9,244 nucleotides of DNA, taken from contig CAYOKT010000102.1 in the NCBI GenBank assembly GCA_964404605.1, positions 1-9,244 on the forward strand. Direction: 5' to 3'. This stretch comes from CAYOKT01 sp964404605 (GTDB lineage Bacteria; Electryoneota; Electryoneia; Electryoneales; Electryoneaceae). The notes under the pieces were generated by a model, which worked only from the letters and a program-made list of their open reading frames with translations, was not told where the DNA came from and did not search any database. Positions within the stretch are counted from its first letter, which is position 1, and each line of letters opens with the position of its first letter. Shown in pieces: positions 1 to 5,574 of this stretch. Made by a program: the position numbers and the translations under genes.

Positions 1-77
1 CGGGATGCGGCTTCCGCCTACGCCGAGCTTCTGCGTGGCAGGCGCTTCCGGGCGACCCTGCGGGCCCCGCGGGCGGC
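1..77. other. Unassigned flank downstream of glyS
   Basis: These bases follow the glyS stop codon on the minus strand. No recognisable gene end, start codon with ribosome binding site, or terminator with a T-run is visible. A plus-strand frame stays open through the window edge to a stop at 241-243, but its residues look like arbitrary GC-rich translation, so I do not call it a gene. Confidence 0.4.
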
Positions 78-1487
78 TCAGCCCCGCAGCTTTTCTGCGA
101 GCAGGGCGGCGACATGGCCCAGCGAGGGCCGTTCGGGTTGCTCCAGGGTGTCGCGGTCGCGGATGGTGACGGTGCCATCCTCGAGGGTCTGGTGGTCGAT
201 GGTGAAGCAGAAGGGGGTGCCGGCCTCGTCCTGCCGCCGGTAGCGCCGCCCGATGTTACCCGTCTCGTCGTAGAAGACGTTGAACTCGAGCTTCAGCTCC
301 TCGTACAGCTTGCGCGCGATCTCGGGGAGGCCGTCCCTCTTCATCAGCGGGAACACCGCCGCGGTGATCGGGGCGACCTTCGGGTCGAGGCGGAGGACGA
401 CGCGGGTGTGCCCCTCGACCTCGTCCTCGTCGTAGGCGTCAAGCAGCGTCGCGAGCAGGCCGCGGTTCAGGCCCGCGGAGGTCTCGACGATGTACGGCAA
501 ATAGCGCTCGCGGGTCTGGTCGTCGAAGTAGGCGAGGTCCTTGCCGCTGAACTCGGCGTGCCGGCGGAGGTCATAATCCGTGCGGTTGTGGATCCCCTCG
601 AACTCCGCCCAACCGAAGGGGAAGTCGTACTCGATGTCCCAGGCGCTCTTCGCGTAGTGGGCAAGCTCGTCGGGCCCGTGTTCGCGGAGGCGCAGGCTCT
701 CCCCGCGAATGCCGATACTGTCCCGCCAGAAGGAGAGCCGCTCATTCTTCCAGAACTCCATCCACTCGTCCTCATCGCCCGGCTTGACGAAGAACTGCAT
801 CTCCATCTGCTCGAATTCGCGGGTGCGGAAGATGAAGTTACCCGGGGTGATCTCGTTGCGGAAGGCCTTGCCGACCTGGGCGATGCCGAAGGGCGGTTTC
901 AGGCGCGCGACGGTTTGCACCTGGGGGTAGTCGGTGTAGATTCCCTGGGCGGTTTCCGGGCGCAGGAACACCGTGGCGGCGGCCTCCTCCACCGGGCCGA
1001 TGAAGGTCTTGAACATCAGGTTGAAGTTGCGCGGGGCGGTGAGTGTGCCGCGTGTGCCGCACTGCGGGCAGGGCAGCTTGGCATACTCGGGGTGGTCCGG
1101 GTCGAGGTGGTGGCCGTCGGGGGTGAGCGGCGGCTCTTCCAGCCCCTTTGCCCGCTGGGCGTACTCGACGAGGTCATCCGCCTTGAAGCGGGTCTTGCAC
1201 TGGCGGCAGTCGACCAGCGGGTCGGTGAAACCCTCGACATGCCCGCTCGCCTCCCAGGTGCGCGGGTGGATGATGATCGAGGAGTCGATGCCGACGATGT
1301 TGTCGTGTTTGCGCACCATCTCGCGCCACCAGAGGTCGGCGATACGGCGCTTCATCTCGACGCCGAGGGGGCCGTAATCGTAGCTGGAGCCGATGCCGCC
1401 GTAGATCTCGCTGGTCGGCATGACGAAGCCGCGCCGCTTCGCCAGCGCGCCGATGATGTCCATCAGGCTTTTCTTCTTCGCCGCCAT
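78..1487 (-). CDS. glyS: Glycyl-tRNA synthetase, alpha2 (single-chain) class II type
   Basis: Charges tRNA-Gly with glycine in the cytoplasm, using ATP. The 469-residue protein has the full layout of the homodimeric bacterial/archaeal/eukaryotic-type enzyme, not the split GlyQ/GlyS form. The N-terminal catalytic core opens with SSYDYGPLGVEMKRR (residues 34-48). Two cysteine pairs, C94/C97 and C140/C143, form a likely zinc-binding insertion. Class II motif 2 is FRNEITPGNFIFRTREFEQ (209-227), and motif 3 is ETSAGLNRG (335-343) with R342. A C-terminal anticodon-binding domain covers about 370-469, including the NIGRRYRRQDEAGTPFC stretch. I chose the ATG at 1487 because GAGGGAG lies six bases ahead; the ATG at 1514 would add nine residues and encode the ribosome binding site. 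It is divergent from pyrF. The function is secure; the zinc role of the cysteines is inferred from spacing. Confidence 0.97.
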   Translation of the reverse strand: MAAKKKSLMDIIGALAKRRGFVMPTSEIYGGIGSSYDYGPLGVEMKRRIADLWWREMVRKHDNIVGIDSSIIIHPRTWEASGHVEGFTDPLVDCRQCKTRFKADDLVEYAQRAKGLEEPPLTPDGHHLDPDHPEYAKLPCPQCGTRGTLTAPRNFNLMFKTFIGPVEEAAATVFLRPETAQGIYTDYPQVQTVARLKPPFGIAQVGKAFRNEITPGNFIFRTREFEQMEMQFFVKPGDEDEWMEFWKNERLSFWRDSIGIRGESLRLREHGPDELAHYAKSAWDIEYDFPFGWAEFEGIHNRTDYDLRRHAEFSGKDLAYFDDQTRERYLPYIVETSAGLNRGLLATLLDAYDEDEVEGHTRVVLRLDPKVAPITAAVFPLMKRDGLPEIARKLYEELKLEFNVFYDETGNIGRRYRRQDEAGTPFCFTIDHQTLEDGTVTIRDRDTLEQPERPSLGHVAALLAEKLRG

Positions 1488-1493
1488 CCTGTT

Positions 1494-1500
1494 CTCCCTC
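1494..1500 (-). promoter_or_regulatory. Ribosome binding site deciding the glyS start
   Basis: On the minus strand this reads GAGGGAG and lies six bases ahead of the ATG at 1487-1485. It sits downstream of the alternative in-frame ATG at 1514-1512, so it argues for the shorter protein. Confidence 0.75.
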
Positions 1501-1519
1501 GGTGGATGCCGCACCCCGT

Positions 1520-1671
1520 GGCGCAGCCGCGCGGACCCTGCCGCGAAAGCACGAATATAGAAGCGGGGCGCGAGAGCGGCAAGGTCGGCGGGGCGCGGGA
1601 GACCCGCGGGAGCGGAACTTCACTGCGGGTGGGGGCGGCGCGCGTTACGTCGGATGGGCGCAGCCGCGCGG
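1520..1671 (+). repeat. 15-bp direct repeat pair in the glyS-pyrF intergenic region
   Basis: GGCGCAGCCGCGCGG occurs exactly at 1520-1534 and again at 1657-1671. Each copy also has GGATG nearby upstream: at 1504-1508 for the first copy, and directly abutting the second at 1652-1656. One copy lies in the inferred glyS leader and the other between the two divergent promoter regions. It could be a pair of regulator sites or remnants of a dispersed repeat. The sequence alone does not tell which. Confidence 0.5.
1554..1582 (-). promoter_or_regulatory. Putative sigma-70 promoter of glyS
   Basis: Reading the minus strand, TTGCCG (1582-1577) resembles the -35 box TTGACA at four of six positions. It is followed after exactly 17 bases by TATATT (1559-1554), which matches TATAAT at five of six positions. 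This AT-rich patch stands out in GC-rich DNA. It would start transcription near 1547 and give a leader of about 60 bases. Sequence match only; no experimental support. Confidence 0.5.
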
Positions 1672-1690
1672 CGCGGGGTTGACGGCGGGA

Positions 1691-1711
1691 GGGGTGCCCG
1701 GCGCGCACCCC
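1691..1711. promoter_or_regulatory. Perfect 7-bp inverted repeat upstream of pyrF
   Basis: GGGGTGC (1691-1697) and GCACCCC (1705-1711) flank the seven-base spacer CCGGCGC. It may be an operator for a dimeric regulator. If transcription starts upstream of it, it may be an RNA hairpin in the pyrF leader. There is no T-run after it, so it is not an intrinsic terminator. Confidence 0.35.
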
Positions 1712-1729
1712 GCGGCCCCGGTGTCCCTC

Positions 1730-1758
1730 TTGCGGGGAGAGAGGCGGACGGCTACCTT
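1730..1758 (+). promoter_or_regulatory. Weak candidate promoter for pyrF
   Basis: TTGCGG (1730-1735) and TACCTT (1753-1758) are spaced by 17 bases, each matching its consensus box at only three positions. Transcription would begin near 1765, just ahead of the ribosome binding site. It is the best-placed pair I can find but is weak; the TTGACG at 1679-1684 has no -10 partner at the right distance. Confidence 0.2.
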
Positions 1759-1783
1759 GAGGCCATCGTATCCGGAGGGGTGG

Positions 1784-2608
1784 ATGGGGTACATCGAGAG
1801 ACTGCGCCGGGCGACCGCGGGCAGCCACCTCTGCGTCGGGCTGGACCCGGTGCCGGAACGGTTCCCGGAGCCGCTGCGGGACAGCCGGGGCGCGGCGGCG
1901 CGTTTCCTCGAGGAGATCATCGCCGCGACGGCGCCGTACGCCGCCGCCTACAAGCCGAACCTCGCCTTTTTCGAGGCGCTGGGGCGCGAGGGCGAGGAGG
2001 CGCTTGAGCGGGCGATCGAGGCGGTGCGAGACCGGGCGCCGGATGCAATTCTCATCGGGGACGGCAAGCGGAACGACATCGGGAGCACCGCCGAGCGGTA
2101 CGCCATGGCGCTGTTCGACCGCTGGGGCTTCGATGCGGTGACGGTGAACCCCTACCTCGGGTCGGACACCGTCCGCCCCTTCAGCGAGCGGGCGGAGAAG
2201 GGCATATACCTTCTCGCGCTCACCTCGAACCCCGGCGCGGAGGAGGTTCAGGGGCACGGCGGTCCGTCCGGGCCGTTGTACCTTCACATCGTGCACCTTG
2301 CCGCGGAACGCTGGAACGAGCACGGCAACATCGGGCTGGTGGTGGGGGCGACGAAGGCGGACCGGCTCGCCGGCGTGCGCGCCGCCGCGCCGGAGCTTCC
2401 CTGGCTGCTGCCCGGCATCGGCGCGCAGGGGGGCGACCTCGAGGCGGCGGTGGCCGCCGGGTTGGCGGAGGGCGCCGCACCGGGACTGATCAACGCCTCG
2501 CGGAGCATTTTATATGCCTCCGGCGGGGAGGATTTCGCCGAGCGGGCGGGCGAGGAGGCGCGCAGGCTGGCGGACAGCATCACCCGGGCGAAAGAGCAGC
2601 GCGCCTGA
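1784..2608 (+). CDS. pyrF: Orotidine 5'-phosphate decarboxylase, type 2 (long) family
   Basis: Converts OMP to UMP, the last step of de novo pyrimidine synthesis, in the cytoplasm. The 274-residue protein begins with a strand ending in VGLDPVPERF (D21). It carries the catalytic Asp-Lys-Asp array in DGKRNDIGST (D93, K95, D98). Phosphate-binding elements are LLPGIG (P210-G213) and NASRSILYAS (from N237). The length, the KRxDI form of the active site and the NASRS ending fit the longer subfamily seen for example in actinobacteria and myxobacteria, not the roughly 230-residue E. coli type. The frame is open upstream to 1502, but GGAGG at 1774-1778 sits five bases before the ATG at 1784, and the upstream part has no family similarity. 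It is followed 28 bases later by the PilZ gene, probably in one transcript that continues to pyrE. Confidence 0.95.
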   Translation: MGYIERLRRATAGSHLCVGLDPVPERFPEPLRDSRGAAARFLEEIIAATAPYAAAYKPNLAFFEALGREGEEALERAIEAVRDRAPDAILIGDGKRNDIGSTAERYAMALFDRWGFDAVTVNPYLGSDTVRPFSERAEKGIYLLALTSNPGAEEVQGHGGPSGPLYLHIVHLAAERWNEHGNIGLVVGATKADRLAGVRAAAPELPWLLPGIGAQGGDLEAAVAAGLAEGAAPGLINASRSILYASGGEDFAERAGEEARRLADSITRAKEQRA

Positions 2609-2636
2609 TCCGGAAAGAGATACAAGCGAGGGAAAG

Positions 2637-3290
2637 GTGGCGGAGAGTCGAGAGGATCCCCGCAAGCTGTTCCTGCGCGAGAAGCTCTCGTGCCGCGCGG
2701 AACTCGGGGAGCGCGTGTTCTCCTTCGACGTGCGCATCGCGGCGCTGGATGCACGCGGGATTGTGATCACCATTCCGGACCTCGGCGGCGAGGAGCTTCT
2801 GCCGGGACAAGAGATTCTCGTTCGGTATTTCCGCGAGGACTCGGCCTACCAGTTCCTGACCAAGGTGCTCTCCCACGAGGCCATCAAGGGAAAGCCGCAC
2901 CCGCGGCTTGCGTTTCCCGCGAGGATCACCCGTTACCAACGCCGCGAGCATCCACGTGCGGAGCTGGGCGGCGTGGTGCGTTTCCGCGCCACGCCGAGCG
3001 GCGGGGAGACGCTTCGCGGGCTGGTGAAGGACATCTCCGGCGGCGGGCTCCTCTTCTCCTCCCCGCGGGTGCCCCTCCTCGAGGTGGGGGTCAGCCCGGT
3101 GGGGAAGATGCTCTACCTCGATCTTACCCTCGAGAACGGGGAGGAGCTGTACGGGCTCTCCGGGGAGATCCGCCGCGTGAGCGCCGACCCGAACCGCACG
3201 ACGCATGTCGAGGTGCAGGTCCGCTTCGTCGAGATCAACCGCCGGCAGCGGGAGCGCCTCGACCAGATCGCGCGGCGGTGGATGGAGTAG
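2637..3290 (+). CDS. YcgR-like PilZ-domain protein (predicted c-di-GMP receptor)
   Basis: A 217-residue soluble protein with two domains. Residues about 10-95 resemble the YcgR-type N-terminal domain: beta-rich, with GIVITIPDL, a turn LLPGQEILVRYF and then YQFLTKVLS. Residues about 96-217 form a PilZ domain with both c-di-GMP signatures: RxxxR at R103-R107 (RREHPR) and D/NxSxxG at D132-G137 (DISGGG). Both are intact, so ligand binding is predicted, but the output and partner are unknown; in the known family this architecture acts on flagellar motors or other surface functions. No signal peptide or membrane segment is seen. I chose GTG at 2637 because GAGGG (2628-2632) lies four bases ahead; longer versions would run into pyrF in another frame. 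It lies between pyrF and pyrE on the same strand. Confidence 0.85.
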   Translation: MAESREDPRKLFLREKLSCRAELGERVFSFDVRIAALDARGIVITIPDLGGEELLPGQEILVRYFREDSAYQFLTKVLSHEAIKGKPHPRLAFPARITRYQRREHPRAELGGVVRFRATPSGGETLRGLVKDISGGGLLFSSPRVPLLEVGVSPVGKMLYLDLTLENGEELYGLSGEIRRVSADPNRTTHVEVQVRFVEINRRQRERLDQIARRWME

Positions 3291-3317
3291 GCGCGGCGAA
3301 TGGCGGCGGGGCGTGGA

Positions 3318-3362
3318 GAGGAATCCCGCCTCCTCGATTGTCGGCCCCTTCACGTGGGGGCC
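3318..3362 (+). promoter_or_regulatory. Two hairpins in the gap ahead of pyrE
   Basis: The 101-base gap between the PilZ gene and pyrE holds two perfect inverted repeats. GAGGA (3318-3322) pairs with TCCTC (3331-3335), and GGCCCC (3343-3348) pairs with GGGGCC (3357-3362); both loops are eight bases. There is no T-run, so neither is an ordinary terminator. CATCGAC then occurs twice, at 3362-3368 and 3383-3389, the second copy next to the pyrE start. Possible roles are an attenuator, an RNA-processing site or a translation control element. Confidence 0.35.
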
Positions 3363-3391
3363 ATCGACGAGTCACAAGGTGTCATCGACCG

Positions 3392-3970
3392 ATGAACGAC
3401 GCGGAAATCCTTGAGTTGCTGAGGCGGCGCGGCGCCCTGCTGGAGGGGCACTTCAAGCTGGCCAGCGGGCTGCACTCGGACCGTTACGTGGAGAAGTTCC
3501 GTCTTCTCGAGGACCCGGAGACCACCGCCCGGCTGGTCGGCGAACTGGCGGAGCGGGTGCGCCGGTACGAGCCGGAGGTCGTGGTCGGGCCGGTGACCGG
3601 CGGGGTGATCCTCTCCTACGAGATGGCCCGCCAGCTTGGGACCCTGGCCTATTTCACCGAAAAGAGGGCGGACGGCGGGATGGAGCTGCGCCGCGGCTTC
3701 GACGTTCACGGCCGGCGGGTACTCCTGATCGAGGACGTGGTGACCACCGGGACCAGCGTTCTCAAGGCGGCCGATGCGGTCCGGGCCGCGGGCGGCCGGG
3801 TGGTCGCCTATGCGCTGCTCGTCGACCGCAGCGGCGGGCGCTTCCGCCCGCCGGAGCCGGTCGAGGCGCTGCTCACACTCGAGATCCAGACTTGGCCGCC
3901 CGATGACCTCCCGCCCCACCTGCGGGAGGTACCGGTGGTCGAGCCGGGGAGCCGCCATGCCCGCGGCTGA
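3392..3970 (+). CDS. pyrE: Orotate phosphoribosyltransferase
   Basis: Joins orotate to PRPP to make OMP, the substrate of PyrF, in the cytoplasm. The 192-residue protein has the usual type I PRTase order. The N-terminal hood includes SGLHSDRYVEKF (residues 25-36), matching the orotate-binding segment. A flexible catalytic loop begins at FTEKRADGG (E90, K91, R92). The PRPP motif VLLIEDVVTTGTS lies at 110-122, with the acidic pair E114/D115. The ATG at 3392 gives a typical length. Its ribosome binding site is poor: the only candidate, AAGGTG at 3376-3381, is ten bases away. The 3' end overlaps the next gene by 14 bases, which suggests translational coupling. Confidence 0.95.
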   Translation: MNDAEILELLRRRGALLEGHFKLASGLHSDRYVEKFRLLEDPETTARLVGELAERVRRYEPEVVVGPVTGGVILSYEMARQLGTLAYFTEKRADGGMELRRGFDVHGRRVLLIEDVVTTGTSVLKAADAVRAAGGRVVAYALLVDRSGGRFRPPEPVEALLTLEIQTWPPDDLPPHLREVPVVEPGSRHARG

Positions 3971-4787
3971 TGCCCCGCTTGCGGTCTGTCCCCTCGCCTC
4001 CGGCAGCAAGGGAAACGCCTACTGGATCGAGGGCGGAGGCACCGCGATCCTCGTCGATGCCGGGGTCAGCCTGCGCCGGCTCTCCCGCGGGGCGGAGGAG
4101 ATCGGGCGGCGGCTCGGCGACGTGGACCACCTGTTCCTGACCCACGAGCACACGGACCACGTGCGCGGGCTCGCTATGCTGCTGAAGCGCTATCGCCCGG
4201 TGGTGTGGGCTTCGCGCGGCACGCTGCGGGCCCTGCGCGGGGTGATTCCCGATGGCGTCCGGGTGCGGGCCACGGATGGGCGCGGGCAGGCCGCCGGGGC
4301 TTTCCGGGTTACCACGGCGCGTGTCAGCCACGATGCGCTCGATCCGGTGGTGTACCGTTTCGAGGCCGATTGCGGCAGCGCGGCGGTGGTCACCGACCTC
4401 GGGCGGTGGGACGAGGAGACGCTCGAGGTCGCGGCGGGGGCGGAGGTGCTGGTCTGCGAGGCGAACCACGACCCGGAGATGCTCGAAACAGGTCCCTATC
4501 CCCGTGTCATCAAGCGGCGCATCGCCTCACCTCTGGGCCACCTGAGCAACGAGGAGGGCGCGCTGCTCGCCGCCGAGGCGGTGCGCGAGGGGACACGCGC
4601 GGTGATCCTCGCCCACCTCAGCGAACAGAACAACGCCCCGGGCCTCGCGCGGGAGGTCTTCGCCGAAACACTCGCGGCGGCGGGCGAGGAAGCCCGTATC
4701 GAGGTCGCGGCGCAGAGGACTCCGGGGCCGTGGGTGGCCGCGGGACCGGTGCGGGAAGTGCTGCGAAACGGCAGCCGCGCGCGGTGA
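3957..4787 (+). CDS. walJ: WalJ/YycJ-type MBL-fold metallo-hydrolase
   Basis: A 276-residue cytoplasmic metallo-beta-lactamase-fold protein. It opens with ASGSKGNAYWIE (A14 onward), the family's SGSxGN signature. The metal-binding HxHxDH is THEHTDH (H63, H65, D67, H68). Further likely ligands are H125 (VSHDALD) and D147 (VTDLG). GHLSNEEG (H195) and ILAHLSEQNN (H220) are characteristic of the WalJ/YycJ subfamily. Studied relatives have been linked to nuclease activity and DNA repair or cell-wall stress phenotypes; the substrate here is not known. The ATG at 3957 has GGGGAG five bases ahead and lies inside the end of pyrE. Family assignment is strong; the biochemical role is inferred. Confidence 0.85.
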   Translation: MPAADAPLAVCPLASGSKGNAYWIEGGGTAILVDAGVSLRRLSRGAEEIGRRLGDVDHLFLTHEHTDHVRGLAMLLKRYRPVVWASRGTLRALRGVIPDGVRVRATDGRGQAAGAFRVTTARVSHDALDPVVYRFEADCGSAAVVTDLGRWDEETLEVAAGAEVLVCEANHDPEMLETGPYPRVIKRRIASPLGHLSNEEGALLAAEAVREGTRAVILAHLSEQNNAPGLAREVFAETLAAAGEEARIEVAAQRTPGPWVAAGPVREVLRNGSRAR

Positions 4788-4790
4788 AGG

Positions 4791-4857
4791 CCGGGTTTCA
4801 CCCCGGCGGAGGGGCGGCCGAACGGCCGGTTCGGGTACAGGCGGCACCGGCTGTGCC
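4791..4857 (+). promoter_or_regulatory. Three small GC-rich hairpins between walJ and the cyclophilin gene
   Basis: The 114-base gap (4788-4901) holds three inverted repeats in a row. They are CCGGG/CCCGG (4791-4795 with 4802-4806), CCGAAC/GTTCGG (4818-4823 with 4829-4834) and GGCAC/GTGCC (4843-4847 with 4853-4857). None is followed by a T-run. They may end or pause the pyr-walJ transcript or protect RNA ends. I see no recognisable promoter boxes in the gap. Confidence 0.3.
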
Positions 4858-4901
4858 TGGAGAGACACCCGGTGCATGGACAGTTTACGGGAGTGTGGCG
4901 G

Positions 4902-5540
4902 ATGAAACGGTGGATGGCGGCCCTGCTGCTTGGGGCCATGGGACTGGCGGCGATCGGATGCGGAGGCGGCGTGAAAGACCAGGTGGCGGTTCTTGAGACG
5001 GATTTCGGCGAGATCGTGCTCGCCTTCTACCCGGACGTGGCTCCGGAACACGTCGCCAACTTCAAGCGGCTCGCGGAGGAGGGGGTGTACGACGGGGTGC
5101 TGTGGCACCGGGTGGTGCCCGGCTTCGTGATCCAGTCCGGAGATCCGAGTACGGCCCTTCCCGACACCCCGCCCGGCAAGTACGGCTCCGGGGGCACGGA
5201 CCAGAACCTCAAGGCGGAATTCAATACCCTCAAGCACCTGCGGGGGACGCTCGGCATGGCGCGCAGCGCCGACCCCAACTCCGCCGACAGCCAATTCTAC
5301 ATCTGCCTGACCGACATTCCCCACCTCGACCGCAAGTACACGGTGTTCGGCGAGGTCGTCGCCGGGATGGACGTCGTCGATAAGATCGCGGCGGTGGAGA
5401 CCGGGCCGCGGGACATCCCGCTCGAGCCGGTGCACATCAAGACCGTCAGAATCACCACCTGGCGCGAGGCGGAAATCCCCAAAGAGCGCATGAAACCCGT
5501 CTTCAAGAAGAACAAGGAAGGCGAGTTGATTGGGGGCTGA
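4902..5540 (+). CDS. Lipoprotein cyclophilin-type peptidyl-prolyl isomerase
   Basis: Speeds cis-trans isomerisation of proline peptide bonds in proteins outside the cytoplasm. The 212-residue protein begins MKRWMAALLLGAMGLAAIGC, a lipoprotein signal with lipid-anchored C20; the -3 residue is alanine, slightly off the usual leucine. The cyclophilin domain covers about 28-195. It contains the catalytic arginine R70 in LWHRVVPGFVIQSGDP, the GTLGMARSADPNSADSQFYI core and YTVFGEVVAGMDVVDKI near the end. A lysine-rich tail (KKNKEG) follows. The ATG at 4902 has GGGAG eight bases ahead; a GTG at 4872 would spoil the signal peptide. The next gene starts 34 bases downstream or overlaps, so the two are probably co-transcribed. 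Glycine after the lipid cysteine gives no Asp-type inner-membrane retention signal, but sorting rules in this lineage are uncertain. Confidence 0.92.
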   Translation: MKRWMAALLLGAMGLAAIGCGGGVKDQVAVLETDFGEIVLAFYPDVAPEHVANFKRLAEEGVYDGVLWHRVVPGFVIQSGDPSTALPDTPPGKYGSGGTDQNLKAEFNTLKHLRGTLGMARSADPNSADSQFYICLTDIPHLDRKYTVFGEVVAGMDVVDKIAAVETGPRDIPLEPVHIKTVRITTWREAEIPKERMKPVFKKNKEGELIGG

Positions 5541-5574
5541 GCGGACCGTAATCCGCGGGCGTCGTGCGGGCGCC

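Noticed and set aside
114..1682. Long plus-strand open frame of 522 codons opposite glyS
   Set aside because: It lies antisense to a well-conserved synthetase. Its translation has biased, low-diversity composition, and it runs past the glyS start without any recognisable domain. GC-rich genomes commonly give such open antisense frames.
1502..1783. N-terminal extension of pyrF by 94 codons
   Set aside because: The extension has no similarity to the decarboxylase family and contains the inverted repeat and promoter region; the GGAGG-ATG at 1774-1786 is a far better start.
2690..3391. Upstream extension of the pyrE frame through the PilZ gene
   Set aside because: It overlaps the PilZ coding sequence in another frame and reads as Arg/Gly/Pro-rich shadow sequence; the ATG at 3392 gives a normal-length PyrE.
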